Assembly: GCA_001567485.1 (NCBI GenBank)
Contig: JZRA01000068.1
Coordinates: 186,001-250,000, forward strand
Origin: Chloroflexi bacterium OLB13
GTDB lineage: Bacteria > Chloroflexota > Anaerolineae > Aggregatilineales > Phototrophicaceae
Direction of reading: 5' to 3'
Length of the DNA stretch: 64,000 nt
Shown piece by piece: positions 9,582 to 20,900 of this stretch. The first letter of the stretch is position 1. Every line of letters starts with the position of its first letter. The position numbers and the translations under genes are program-made. Below the pieces are notes generated by a model that saw nothing but the letters and a program-made list of their open reading frames with translations, made no database searches and was not told the DNA's origin.

Positions 9582-11321
9582 CTACGGCGTTCCTGCCGCG
9601 GTTTCCAAGAAGTACGGGGAGACCAGCTCGTCGGCCAACTGCGAACCGGCGTAGTTGCATGACTCCGTCGGTGGAATGTAGCCGTCGCGGATGTGTCCCA
9701 GCGGCGTCGACGGGTTCAGGAAGTTGAACATCAGCCGCGACGTCTCCGCGACGAGGGGCAGCGACTCGCTGAACACAAGCCATTCGGGCTGGAACATCAT
9801 CATCACGAGCACGTAGTCTCCGCCGGGGGTGAAGACGATCGCCGCATTGCCGTGGGTCTCCGCCGTCCAGCCGTGTTTGTGCGCGACCGTGATCCCCTCA
9901 GGCACGCCGGCCTTGGCGAAGGCGTCGACGGTGTTGTTCGACATGACGTGCAGCATCTTGCGGCATTCTTGGGGTGTGAACGCGGTTGTCCGTTCCAGCA
10001 GTGGGCCGGTCTCGTTGTAGGCGCAGTCGTAGATGCTCGCCAGCAGATAGCCCATCTCATCGACCGTCATCTGGTTGGTTGCGTCTGGCCGGGCTTTGGC
10101 CTGATCGGCGTCGGTGTGCGGATAGCGGATCGGGCTGGTGGGCTGCGGAAGCTCTACGCCGGGGATGACATACGGCGCGGTGATGAACGTCCGGCGCAAG
10201 CCGAGCGTCGTCAGCAGCTGCGTGGTGCGCTCAGCCCCCAAGTACATATCGCCGCCACCGATGCGCGCCAGCAGGCTGTTGGTTGACGAATTCTCGCTGC
10301 AGATCATGGTGTCGGCGATGTCAACGGCCGTCGCATAATCGGGCGGGCCGTCCAAGATGCTGAACAGCCCGGTAAGGATCGCGACCTTGTTGATGCTTGT
10401 CCCGCTGAACGCGTACTGGTTGCCAAACGTGATCTCTTCGCCGGTGCTCAGGTTCTTCAGGTACATCGCGGCGAATTTGCTGGTTGTCGGGTTGAAGCCG
10501 GCGCGTAGAACCCCATCCCACATCAGGTTGCCGAGGGTTTGCAGTCCGGTGCTTACCGGCACCAGCGTGCCGTCATGCGGGATGCTGCTGTGCTGCTGCA
10601 CGGCAGGCGTCGGCGTGAGGGTTGGCAAATTGCTGAAGTCGGTCTGGGCAATCGGCTGAGTGGTGCGCGGATCGCCGGTGATCTCGATGATGTCGGAGCT
10701 GACCCACGCGACATTGTTCGGCGCTCCTTCGTGACGCACCAGCACCCACGGCAATGTGGTGTGATAGCCGACGATCTCGAGCCGGTCGCCGGCGACCGCG
10801 CCGCCCACGCGCGGATAATCCGATCCCGGCCCATAGCGCAGATTAATCTCGCCGAGGACGTCCCCATACACAGGCGGTACTGTCGGTTGTGGAGTTGCGG
10901 ATGCTGTGACGGATGGCGATGTGCTGACCTGCGGGGGCGTTGGCGAGGGTTGAGCAGCGGCAAATGTCGATTGTGACGGTGTCTGAGTAAGTGCTTGCCC
11001 GACGATGAAATCCTCGGTGACCGGAACGACGACGATACTGCCGCTGACCGTGACGAGGTCTTGAAATACCCAACCGATGGGCGTGAACGATACGGGATCG
11101 CCCAGCAGCAGCCACGGGAAGCGCGCGCTGCGCCCGACGACCGGGTAGCGGATGCCGGTGGCGATGTCGCCGACGACTTCGGTGTCTGTGCCGACGCCTG
11201 CTCTGAGGTTAGCCGTTCCGATTGCTTCAGCGACCACGCCCGTGTATTGAGCCGCTGCGCTGTTTGCCAGTACGAGGATTACGGCCGCTGCGACGGCCAG
11301 CGCGATGATGATTTTCCGCAT
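9582..11321 (-). CDS. Secreted serine hydrolase of the class A beta-lactamase fold with two SH3b domains
   Basis: A 579-residue secreted protein with a signal peptide ending near SAAAQ (about 25). Two bacterial SH3 modules (about 30-95 and 155-220, the second with NLRYGPGSDYPRVG) flank a Thr/Pro/Ser-rich linker (about 115-150). The C-terminal domain (about 275-560) has the three beta-lactamase motifs: SINK at 309-312 (nucleophile Ser309, Lys312), SEN at 342-344 and KHG at 482-484. Such proteins act on D-Ala-D-Ala-type bonds or are beta-lactamases; with SH3b modules, a wall-targeted carboxypeptidase-like enzyme is as likely as a resistance enzyme. It is transcribed alone, toward malG. Confidence 0.85.
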   Translation of the reverse strand: MRKIIIALAVAAAVILVLANSAAAQYTGVVAEAIGTANLRAGVGTDTEVVGDIATGIRYPVVGRSARFPWLLLGDPVSFTPIGWVFQDLVTVSGSIVVVPVTEDFIVGQALTQTPSQSTFAAAQPSPTPPQVSTSPSVTASATPQPTVPPVYGDVLGEINLRYGPGSDYPRVGGAVAGDRLEIVGYHTTLPWVLVRHEGAPNNVAWVSSDIIEITGDPRTTQPIAQTDFSNLPTLTPTPAVQQHSSIPHDGTLVPVSTGLQTLGNLMWDGVLRAGFNPTTSKFAAMYLKNLSTGEEITFGNQYAFSGTSINKVAILTGLFSILDGPPDYATAVDIADTMICSENSSTNSLLARIGGGDMYLGAERTTQLLTTLGLRRTFITAPYVIPGVELPQPTSPIRYPHTDADQAKARPDATNQMTVDEMGYLLASIYDCAYNETGPLLERTTAFTPQECRKMLHVMSNNTVDAFAKAGVPEGITVAHKHGWTAETHGNAAIVFTPGGDYVLVMMMFQPEWLVFSESLPLVAETSRLMFNFLNPSTPLGHIRDGYIPPTESCNYAGSQLADELVSPYFLETAAGTP

Positions 11322-11356
11322 GAAGTTCCAATGTGCTCAGCCAGCACCGGTCGGCC

Positions 11357-11362
11357 ATTATA
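11357..11362 (-). promoter_or_regulatory. -10 element for the SH3b-hydrolase gene
   Basis: On the minus strand the bases read TATAAT, preceded by TGA, about 35 bases before the hydrolase start. No good -35 match is seen at standard spacing. Confidence 0.4.
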
Positions 11363-11420
11363 TCACGCGAGGCGCGGTCGGCCGTCGGCCCTTACTTGAC
11401 GATTGTCGTACGGTCGGGCC

Positions 11421-12359
11421 TTAATCCATCGGTGCGGCCGTGCTGGGCGATCCGGGCGACAAGACGACATTGGCGACGCCGAACAGGATGAGCGCGCTGG
11501 CGACGGCTTGAATCGCGGTCGGGACTTCACTGAGCAAGAAGAACGCAAGCACCGCGCTGACAATCGGCTCAAGCTGGGTGATGATACCGATATACGTCGC
11601 GGGCACGTACTTGACGGCGTAGTTGAACGCGCTGTGCCCGATCAGCTGCGGAAAGAGGGCGGTCAGCGCGATGAAGGCATAGGCGTTCGTGCTGTGCCCG
11701 GTGAACGGCGCGCCGCTGAGCAGCGCGAAGACGACGAGAATCACGGCGGCGATGCTGTATACGATCCAGATATACGGAAGCAGTGGAAGGCGGCCGCGCA
11801 CGCCGCGCCCAATCACCATGTAGACCGCGACAGTCATCGCGCCGATCAGCGCCAGCCCACCGCCCAATACCGGCGACGATCCGATCCCTGCGTTTGACGC
11901 ACCGGCGATGCCGATGACCAGCCCGCCGGTCATGCACTGTGCGAGGCCAAGCAGAATCCAGCGGTTGAGGCGTGCTTTCAGGAAGATCATTTCAAGCGCG
12001 CTCACCCAAAGTGGAGTCGTCGTCACCAGCACGGTGCTGATGAGCACGCTGGTGAGCGAAAGCGAGGTGATCCATGACGCGAAGTGGAACGCCAGAAACA
12101 CGCCGGAAGTCGTGAGCAGAAGCAGGTCGCGCCGGCTGAGTTTGCGGAGGGTGCCGGCATGGCGTGACAGCGTGATCGGCGTGAGGATCAGCGCAGAGAT
12201 GGTCAAGCGGAGCGCCGCGATGACCAGCGACGGCACACCTTCGTCTTGCGCGAGCCGGATCAGGACGGCGGATGTCGAGACGGCGCAGATACCGACAATC
12301 AGGCCGATCCACGCGGAGGTAGGCGTGCTGCGTGGCGCGGCGACACGGGTGATGGACAT
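11421..12359 (-). CDS. EamA/DMT-superfamily transporter
   Basis: An integral membrane protein of 312 residues with about ten hydrophobic segments in two EamA repeats (about 18-155 and 170-300). The motif TSAVLIRLAQDEG in helix 1 and AALRLTISALIL in helix 2 are typical. The family exports amino acids, metabolites or drugs; sequence alone does not give the substrate. It is divergent from sodA and stands alone on the minus strand, 99 bases upstream of the hydrolase gene start. Confidence 0.9.
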   Translation of the reverse strand: MSITRVAAPRSTPTSAWIGLIVGICAVSTSAVLIRLAQDEGVPSLVIAALRLTISALILTPITLSRHAGTLRKLSRRDLLLLTTSGVFLAFHFASWITSLSLTSVLISTVLVTTTPLWVSALEMIFLKARLNRWILLGLAQCMTGGLVIGIAGASNAGIGSSPVLGGGLALIGAMTVAVYMVIGRGVRGRLPLLPYIWIVYSIAAVILVVFALLSGAPFTGHSTNAYAFIALTALFPQLIGHSAFNYAVKYVPATYIGIITQLEPIVSAVLAFFLLSEVPTAIQAVASALILFGVANVVLSPGSPSTAAPMD

Positions 12360-12469
12360 AGTCTGGCCTAACGTACAGGGTGCAGGCGCACAATTCTACT
12401 CGTTTTCTTATCCGAGCGTGATAGACTGCTTGATGTTATCGGTTTATTCACTCCAAAGGAGCAAATCGC

Positions 12470-13081
<612 letters not shown>

Positions 13082-13101
13082 GTCGATGGACCTGCTTGGA
13101 C

Positions 13102-13131
13102 AAAAAGGCGCTCGTGAACGGGCGCCTTTTT
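13102..13131 (+). terminator. Rho-independent terminator after sodA
   Basis: A perfect ten-base inverted repeat (13102-13111 and 13122-13131) with a ten-base loop; the descending arm ends in TTTTT. The mirrored A-run means it could also work in reverse. Confidence 0.88.
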
Positions 13132-13178
13132 CATGTTATAACGCTCTCGTGTGAATCGGTTCAGACTTAGGAGGACTT

Positions 13179-14597
13179 ATGTCTGAGTTTCGTATTGAGA
13201 AAGACTCGCTTGGTGAAGTGCGCGTTCCGGCGGCGGCCTACTACGGCGCGCAAACGCAGCGGGCAGTCGACAATTTCGCAGTCAGCGGCCTGAAGCCGTA
13301 CCGTGCGTTTGTCTGGAGCATGGCGGTTATCAAACGCGCCGCGGCGGAAGTCAACCGCGACCTCGGCGTACTGGATGCGCGCCTCGCCAACGCCATCATT
13401 CAGGCGGCGGACGAGGTCATCGCCGGCAAGTGGGACGCCGAGTTTGTTGTCGACCCGTTCCAAGCAGGCGCGGGCACGAGTCACAACATGAACGCCAACG
13501 AAGTGATCGCCAACCGTGCGAACGAGATTCTGGGCTTTGGCCTGAACTCGACCGAGAAGAAGCCGGTTGGCGCGAACGATCACGTCAACATGGCGCAGTC
13601 GACCAACGACACGATCCCCACGGCGCTGCGCCTCGGTGTGTTGTGGAAGCTGGACGAGCTGATCGCGACACTCAAGGCGTGCGCGGATGCGTTCCGTGCA
13701 AAAGCGACCGAGTGGGACGGAATTGTGAAGTCCGGCCGTACGCACTTGCAAGACGCGGTGCCGGTGCGGCTCGGCCAAGAGGTCGGCGCGTGGGCGAAGG
13801 CGATTGAACGCAATATCGAGAAGATTCAGGCCGCGGCGGAAGGCGTGCGGCGGCTCGGTATCGGCGGCACGGCGACCGGCACCGGCTTGAACGCGCATCC
13901 GGAGTATCACAGCCGGATGGTGTCGGTCATCAGCCGGCTGACCGGGCTGACGCTGTACACCAGCGACGACCTGTTCGAGTCGATGCAGTCGCATCAGGAC
14001 TCAGTGTTCTTCAGCGGCGCGCTGCGCTCGACCGCGCAGGACTTGTCGCGGATCGCCAGCGATATCCGCCTGCTGTCCAGCGGCCCGACGACCGGCCTTG
14101 CCGAGCTGACGTGTCCGCCGGTGCAGCCGGGATCGTCGATTATGCCGGGTAAGGTGAATCCGGTGCTGGCCGAAATGCTGAACCAAGCCATGTTCCATGT
14201 CATGGGCAACGATCACGCGATCACGATGGCGGCGCAGGCCGGCCAGCTTGAGCTGAACGTGATGATGCCGATCATGGCGCATAACCTGAACGAGATGATG
14301 ATCGTGATGATCGGGTCGGTAAAGATGTTCACCGAGAAGCTGGTCGTCGGCTTGACGGCGAATGCCGAGAAGGCCGAGTCGTGGCTGCTCAAGAATCCGA
14401 TCCTCGTCACCGCGCTGAACCCGGTCATCGGGTATCTGAAGGGCGCGGAGGTCGCCAAGAAGTCGCTGGCCGAGAACCGCACGCTGCTGGACATCGTGGT
14501 GAGCGAAGGGCTGCTGAGCGAGGACGAAGCGCGCAAGGTACTGGATGCCCGCGCCATGACCGAAGGCGGCATCAGCGAAGTCAAAGGCGGAGGCTAA
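13179..14597 (+). CDS. fumC: Class II fumarate hydratase
   Basis: Catalyses the reversible hydration of fumarate to malate in the TCA cycle; heat-stable, iron-free class II type. The 472-residue product begins with RIEKDSLGEVRVP and contains the superfamily signature GSSIMPGKVNP near residue 318, plus SGRTHLQDAVP. Length is standard. AGGAGG at 13169-13174 lies four bases before the ATG. It follows the sodA terminator and has its own downstream hairpin. Aspartase is the main alternative, but the sequence is closer to FumC throughout. Confidence 0.96.
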   Translation: MSEFRIEKDSLGEVRVPAAAYYGAQTQRAVDNFAVSGLKPYRAFVWSMAVIKRAAAEVNRDLGVLDARLANAIIQAADEVIAGKWDAEFVVDPFQAGAGTSHNMNANEVIANRANEILGFGLNSTEKKPVGANDHVNMAQSTNDTIPTALRLGVLWKLDELIATLKACADAFRAKATEWDGIVKSGRTHLQDAVPVRLGQEVGAWAKAIERNIEKIQAAAEGVRRLGIGGTATGTGLNAHPEYHSRMVSVISRLTGLTLYTSDDLFESMQSHQDSVFFSGALRSTAQDLSRIASDIRLLSSGPTTGLAELTCPPVQPGSSIMPGKVNPVLAEMLNQAMFHVMGNDHAITMAAQAGQLELNVMMPIMAHNLNEMMIVMIGSVKMFTEKLVVGLTANAEKAESWLLKNPILVTALNPVIGYLKGAEVAKKSLAENRTLLDIVVSEGLLSEDEARKVLDARAMTEGGISEVKGGG

Positions 14598-14646
14598 GGG
14601 AAAGCAGCCCGCTGCGCGAGGGCAGTAGGCCGTAGGCGCAGCGATG

Positions 14647-14686
14647 ATGGCCCCGACGCGGTGTTCCCGCGGCCGGGGTCATTTTG
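14647..14686 (+). terminator. Probable terminator after fumC
   Basis: A GC-rich hairpin (about 14647-14660 with 14666-14681, with a small bulge) is followed by ATTTTG. It is placed between fumC and the convergent repeat-protein gene. Confidence 0.6.
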
Positions 14687-14727
14687 ATTCCGGAGGTGTA
14701 ACGCCCCGCGTGTGAACCTTCCCTGAG

Positions 14728-14764
14728 AAAAACGCCAAGAGGCACCCAGTTGGATGCCTCTTGG
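14728..14764 (-). terminator. Rho-independent terminator for the PD40 repeat-protein gene
   Basis: Arms 14735-14744 and 14755-14764 form a perfect ten-pair stem; on the minus strand the stem is followed by CG and five T (14728-14732). It ends the gene that stops at 14783. Confidence 0.88.
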
Positions 14765-14782
14765 ATGGATACGAGCGATGCC

Positions 14783-17761
14783 TTAGTTCTGGCCGCGGAA
14801 ACCGTCCACCGGTGGCGGAGGCGGCGGCAGCAGCAGGCCGTCCGTGCGCGCGCCTGTGATTGGGATCCGTGTGTTGGGCAGATAGCGTATTCCGTCGATG
14901 CGCGGCCCCGCCGGAGCCAGCAGCAGCAGCTTGAGTTCGTCGAGGTAGAACTTGCCGCTTGCGGCCTTGTTCGAGATCTTGACTTCGATCTCAGCCACAG
15001 CCCCGTCAAGTGTGATTGTCAGCGGTGTGATCGGGCTGTCGGTGTATACGCCGGTCAGCGGTTTGAACTTGACCTTGTCGCTCGGCTGGCCGGGGTCGCT
15101 GTACTTGACCTTGAGCTTGAACTTGAGGTCGCCGGTCGTCAGCGCCGCTGCGTTGAGAATGCCTTCGAGCTGGACGACGTCACCGGCGATCATATACCAG
15201 TTCGAGTCATAGACCACTTGCTTGATGTTGCTGGATTCACCGACGCTGCCCTTGAACCGGAACGCACACTCGCCGAAGTTAGTGACCGGCTTGCCCGGCT
15301 TATTGCACTTCACCTTGTCACCGGTGGGGTTCGTGATCGTCCAGCCGATTGTGGCGCCCGTCACCGGATCCTTCTCCTCGAAGCCGCCGTTGACGAGGAT
15401 GTCGATGTCGCCCGTGTTGATGCGGAACGTGATCGCGCCGAACGAGCTTTCGCGCGGGGTACCCGCCGGGCTGAGCGCGAACACCGTCCATGCGAACGTG
15501 CCTTCCGACAGCGCGCTGAGTTCGCCGGCGGTCGGCGTGTACGTGCAGATGCGCGTGTTGAAGTCACACGTCAGCCCGTCGCCGTCGCTTTCCGGAGTCA
15601 GGCCAAGCTGATTGATGACCGTGCCGAGGCGCGTGTTGTTGTTCGAGATTTCGATGACGACGAGGTTATACGACGCCGCGTCCTTGTTGTCGCGCCACGT
15701 GAATCCCGCCCAGCCGGTGAGGTTACGCAAGAACGTATCCTGTGCCGGAGTGAACAGCCCGAAGTCGCGCGGGGGCAGGGTATCGTCGACGCTGAACACG
15801 CCGGGGTTATTACTGGCCTGCGTCGGTACGCCTAGATCGTAGATGTTGCGCGCCTGCACGGTGAAGTTATAGCTGCCGTTCGCCAGTAGGCTGGTGACCG
15901 CCGGCGGTGGCGTGTACAAGCAGCGGGTGGCGTCGCAGATCGTCGCGGCGTCGAACGTCTCGCTGTGGATCACCGCTGCCGTCCCGGTATTGGTGATCAC
16001 GAGGTCGAAGTCCTCGGCCTCTTCCGACGGCGTCCAACGGAAGTCGACGCGCGCCGGGTTGATTACGATCTCGCCGTCGATCGGAGCCAGCAGGCTGAAC
16101 GGCCCCGGCGGGCAGCCGAGCGTCTTGACGCGGAGGATATTGGACGACGAACGGATGCCGTCGTCGACACTGAACACGCGGAAGTCGTAGGTGCGGCATG
16201 CGGCCAGCGACGAATTGGTGAACAGTTCGGCGTTTGGCCCAAGAGTCTGCACAATCGACCAACCCGTCAGCGATCCGTCATCGTGCAGCCGGCGCCGCTC
16301 GACCACGAAGTTATCCTCGCCGCTGCTATTGTCGTCCCATTGGATGGTGATGCTGTCAGTTGTCTTGTTGACCAGCGACAGGTTGTTGGGTGAGATCGGG
16401 CCGGCGACGCTGTGGAATACATCCGACGTGCCGTTGGTATCGCCGGGGACGATGTTGCTGGCGTTGGACTCGAATGCAAAGAGCAAGCCGTCATCGCTGA
16501 GCGCGCTGAACTGTCCGGCCGGCCCATTCGCGAGCGTTCCGCCTGAAGTCACGCTTGCCAATGTTGTGATGTGGGTGGTGCGGTCATGAATGAAGATGTC
16601 GCCCGCGCCGTTGGTGTCGCCGTCGACCAGATTGCTCGCGTCGGAGTAGAACGACACGAAGCGGCCGTTGTCGGTCATCACCGGACGGTCGCTGCCGGCG
16701 TTGGCCTGCGCGCCCTCGCTGCTGAGGCTGACGCGTTCGATGACGCTGGTGTTGCGGTCAAACACGAAGATGTCGCTGCGATTGTTGGTATCGTTGGCGA
16801 CCAGATTGGACGCGTCCGACCGGAAGGCGACGTAGCGCCCGTTGCCGCTCACGCTGGGGTTGTAGCTGCTGCCGTTGGGCTGTGCGCCAGCAAGCCCCAT
16901 GATGCGGATCGTCGTATTGTTCGGGCGGTCGCGGATGAAGATATCGCTGCGGCCGTTGGTATCGCCCGCGACGAGGTTGGTGGCGACCGACGCGAACGCA
17001 ACGATGAACCCGTCGTCCGAGAGGCCGTAGCCGGAGCTTCCGTCCTCCATATTGGCCTGCGTGCCATCCGATGCGACGTTGACGCGGGAAGTACGGAAGC
17101 TCACCCGGTCGTAGATGTAGATATCCGGAGTCGTGCCGTTGCTGTCAAACAGGATGTCGGTCGACGATGACCGGAACAACACAAACTGCCCGTTGCCACT
17201 CACACGCGGGTTCGTGCCGCCCTGATTCGCCTGAACGCCGGTTGAGCCGGTGTTGTCCTGTACGCTGACTTGGATGGTCGGGAACCCGGCCCCACAGCGA
17301 TCCACCGCGAAGACGTCGGAGGTCTCATTCGTGTCGGCCACGTTGCGGATATTGGTGGCGTCCGAAGCGTAGACAACGATGCACCCGCTGTCGCTGATGT
17401 CGATGTCGGGGTAGGAGGTCGGCAAGCCGCCGGTGCGGGCCGTCTGCACGCCGCCATAACCGAGGCTGACGCGGGTGGTCGTGTTGTTCTGCGTGTCGCG
17501 CACGAACACGTCGCCGACGAAGTTCGTATCCCCGACGACCAGCCCCTCCTTGTCCGACCAGAAGGCGACATAGCGCCCATCACCGTTGATGACGGGATGC
17601 TGAATGTTGATGCCCTGCACGCCGGTTGAACTGATGCTGATGCGGCTGGTCGTTTTGTACTGCCGTGCGAACACGGTTGTCGGCGCGACAAGCAGAACAA
17701 GTACGACCAGAACAAAGACGGTGCGCTTCCACGCGCCGGTCACGCTGCGATGAACAGCCAT
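14783..17761 (-). CDS. Large secreted protein with seven PD40-like repeats, Fn3-like modules and a jelly-roll-like end
   Basis: A 992-residue exported protein with an uncleaved-looking N-terminal region and a signal peptide to about residue 33. Seven tandem repeats (about 38-440) share the pattern DGRYVAFxSDASNLVxGDTN, then SDIFxRDR and RVS...GxQAN, as in TolB/PD40 beta-propeller blades. A fibronectin-III-like domain (about 445-535) and two further Ig/Fn3-like segments (about 550-660, 665-790) follow. The end (about 795-960) starts with VNGGFE and ends in a pattern like a carbohydrate-binding jelly roll. No sortase or S-layer anchor is visible. It is divergent from the kinase gene at 17930 and has its own terminator. 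Function is unknown; adhesion or glycan binding at the surface is an inference. Confidence 0.85.
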   Translation of the reverse strand: MAVHRSVTGAWKRTVFVLVVLVLLVAPTTVFARQYKTTSRISISSTGVQGINIQHPVINGDGRYVAFWSDKEGLVVGDTNFVGDVFVRDTQNNTTTRVSLGYGGVQTARTGGLPTSYPDIDISDSGCIVVYASDATNIRNVADTNETSDVFAVDRCGAGFPTIQVSVQDNTGSTGVQANQGGTNPRVSGNGQFVLFRSSSTDILFDSNGTTPDIYIYDRVSFRTSRVNVASDGTQANMEDGSSGYGLSDDGFIVAFASVATNLVAGDTNGRSDIFIRDRPNNTTIRIMGLAGAQPNGSSYNPSVSGNGRYVAFRSDASNLVANDTNNRSDIFVFDRNTSVIERVSLSSEGAQANAGSDRPVMTDNGRFVSFYSDASNLVDGDTNGAGDIFIHDRTTHITTLASVTSGGTLANGPAGQFSALSDDGLLFAFESNASNIVPGDTNGTSDVFHSVAGPISPNNLSLVNKTTDSITIQWDDNSSGEDNFVVERRRLHDDGSLTGWSIVQTLGPNAELFTNSSLAACRTYDFRVFSVDDGIRSSSNILRVKTLGCPPGPFSLLAPIDGEIVINPARVDFRWTPSEEAEDFDLVITNTGTAAVIHSETFDAATICDATRCLYTPPPAVTSLLANGSYNFTVQARNIYDLGVPTQASNNPGVFSVDDTLPPRDFGLFTPAQDTFLRNLTGWAGFTWRDNKDAASYNLVVIEISNNNTRLGTVINQLGLTPESDGDGLTCDFNTRICTYTPTAGELSALSEGTFAWTVFALSPAGTPRESSFGAITFRINTGDIDILVNGGFEEKDPVTGATIGWTITNPTGDKVKCNKPGKPVTNFGECAFRFKGSVGESSNIKQVVYDSNWYMIAGDVVQLEGILNAAALTTGDLKFKLKVKYSDPGQPSDKVKFKPLTGVYTDSPITPLTITLDGAVAEIEVKISNKAASGKFYLDELKLLLLAPAGPRIDGIRYLPNTRIPITGARTDGLLLPPPPPPVDGFRGQN

Positions 17762-17929
17762 GCGTGCACCTCAATTTTGCTATCCACGTTAACCTCTCGA
17801 TTATAGAGTTCATCGCCCACAAGCGCGATACCGCGTAGGGAAAGCGGCGGCGCAGCGATACCTCACCGGACACATTTCCGTGCAAGGTCTCAAGTCTGCA
17901 ATGCACGAGAAGTTCTACAATAGGCTACA

Positions 17930-20900
17930 ATGAAAAACATGGCCGACAGGCCATCGGTTTTGAAAGGGGCGACGTTGTCCGCAAAAGAGGTCGCGGTCGT
18001 CAGCGACCGGTACGTTTTGCTGCAACCACTAGGACAGGGTGGGATGGGCACGGTGTACCGTGCGTCCGACCGCCTGACCGGCCAGACCGTCGCCTTGAAG
18101 CGCGTGCGCACAGCCAAGGATCAAGACGGGAACGCCACGCTCGACACGCGTCTTGCGCTCGCGCAGGAGTTCCGCCTGCTGGCGACCTTGCGCCATCCTA
18201 ACGTCATCACCGTGCTCGACTACGGCTTCGACGATGACGGCCAGCCGTTCTTCGCGATGGACATGCTGGAAGACGCGCAGGACATCATCACCGTCGCCAA
18301 ACGCAGTGACCTGAACGGCAAAGTGACACTGGTCGCGCAGATGCTTCAAGCGCTGGCGTATCTTCACCGGCGCGGGATCGTCCACCGCGACCTGAAGCCA
18401 GAGAATCTGTTGGTGACCAACGGGCAGCTCAAGCTGCTCGACTTCGGCATCTCATCCGCCGCCGACCTGCTCGGCGTCGCCAGCCCCGGCACCATTGGCG
18501 GGACACTGGCGTACCTTGCGCCGGAACTGCTGCGCGGCGCGGCGCCGGCCGAGACATCCGACCTGTACGCCGTTGGCATCCTGCTGTACGAGATGCTGGC
18601 AGGCCGCCATCCGTTCAACATCAACGATGCCGCCTCGCTCGTGTACGACGTGATGAACACCGACATCGACATGAATCGCATTCAGCCCAGCGCGGCAGAT
18701 TCGCCGCAGGTGATCGCTGCGCTGCGGTCGGTGATTCGCAAGCTGCTCTACAAACACCCTGAACACCGCTATCAGCGCGCAGGTCAGGTGATCGAACTGC
18801 TGTGCTCGGCGGCGGGTATTCCCGCGCCCCCGGAAACCGGCGAAATTCGCGACAGCTTTCTCAAGTCGGCCCGGTTCGTTGGCCGCACCGAAGAATTCTC
18901 ACAGCTTCGCGACGCATTAGGGGAGGCGTCGCTTCGGCGCGGGAGCGTGTGGCTGGTCGGGGGTGAAAGCGGAGTAGGCAAGAGTCGCGTCCTCGAAGAA
19001 CTGCGCGCGTTTGCGCTGGTGCGCGGCGCGCTGGTGGTGCGTGGGCAGGCCGCCGCGGAGGGCAGCTTGCCGTATCACGTGTGGCGTGAACCCGTGCGCC
19101 GCCTTGTCCTTTCTGCTGCGCTCAGCGATCTTGAAGCGGGTGTGCTGAAGCCGCTGGTTCCCGACATCACCCGCCTGTTGGGTCGCACGGTCGAGGATGC
19201 CCCGCCGCTGGACGCCGAACCCGCGCGTCTTCGCCTCGCGCAGACCATCATCGACATGCTGCGGCGACAGCGACAAACCGCGGTGATCCTGCTCGAAGAC
19301 CTGCACTGGACGCGTGAGAGCTTCGATCTGCTCAAGACAGTCTCGCATGGCGTGATCGACCTGCCGGTGCTGATCGTCGGCAGCTATCGCGATGACGAAC
19401 GTCCAGACATCCCGGATTTGCTGCCCAACGCCAGTGTCATCCGGCTCAAGCGCTTCTCGAACACGACGATCGCCGAATTGAGCCGCGCGATCCTCGGCCC
19501 GCTGGGCGGACGCCGGGATATCCTGACGCTGCTCGAACGGGAGACGGAGGGCAACGTCTTCTTCGTCATCGAGGTGCTGCGCGCCTTAGCGGACTCCGCC
19601 GGACGCCTTGACGAGATCGGTGACGTGACGCTGCCGCGCGCGGTCGTCACCGGCGGCGTGCGAGCGGTCTTGCAGCGCCGTATTCAGCGCCTGCCGGCCG
19701 ACGCGGTCGAACTGCTGCAGCTCGCTGCTGTCGCCGGCCGCCACATCGACCCGGTTATTATGAACCACGTGACCGGCACGCCTGAGCGCCTCGAGGCGTG
19801 GTTCAACGGATGCGCCAACGCTGCCGTGCTGGAATTTGTGGACGACGAGTGGCGGTTCACGCATGACAAGCTGCGGGAAACGCTGCTGGAGTCGGTGCCG
19901 GATGACGTGCGTCCGCGCCTCCACCGATCCGTCGCGCACGCGATTGAAAAGGCGTATCCGGACGAGGCGTCGCGCGCGGTCGTGCTTGCGGAACACTACC
20001 GGATCGCGGGGGACGCCGACAAGCACCTGCACTATCTTCTGCTTTCGGCTCGCCAAGCCCGCGCCATCAGCCGTCACGAGGAAGCACGCCGGTTGTGTCA
20101 GGAAGCGCTGGAACTCTTGACGCATCCCGACGACCAGCGCATGCAAACGCTGCGGCTGCTGGGTGACACCTACGCCGACACGAACGAATACCGGCAGGCG
20201 GAAAAGACGTATCACGAAAGCCTCAAGCTGGCGCGCCGCCTGAGTCATATCAGCGGCGCGGCGGAGGCGTTGATCGGCCTCGGCACGGTAAGTTGGCGGC
20301 AGGGGGCGCTCGGTCAGGCATTGCAGCTTTTCGGCGAGGGATTGGCGTTGGCCCAACGCGCGAACAGTATCGATGCGCAGGCAGATGCGTATAACGGCCT
20401 CGGCGTGGTGGCGTTCGACGAAGGCGATTTTGCTGAATCGCGCGAGAAGCTTGAGAAGTCGCTGCGGCTGGCGCAGGATGGTGTCGAACTGTGGCGCGTC
20501 GCCCGCAATTACGGCAATCTCGCGCAGGCGCTGGTGTATCTCGGCGAGGTCAGCAAAGCCCGCGATTACTATGAGATCGCGCTTGAGCTGTACCGGCAGA
20601 TCGGCGACCGCCGCAATACGGGCTATATCGTGATCGCACTCGGTGCCGTGCTGGAACAGCTCGGCGAGGCGAAGGTCGCGGTCGCCTGCTATACCGAGGG
20701 CATTTCGACGCTGCGGGCGATTGGTGCGCCGGTCACGACCCTAACACGCACAATGGAGATGCTTCCGGCGGCGGCGCAAGACGTCTTAGACGCGTCGATC
20801 ATGCTCGGCTTCCGGCAGGTCGAGGCGCTGCAAACCGCGCGACAGCTCAATGCGCCGTTCCTCGAGTGCTCGCTGCTGTGGAACATCGCCAAGCGGGCGG

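Noticed and set aside
14783-17761. Tandem DNA repeats as a CRISPR or satellite array
   Set aside because: The roughly 150-base periodicity is coding-level repetition of propeller blades with diverged bases, not short identical repeats with spacers.
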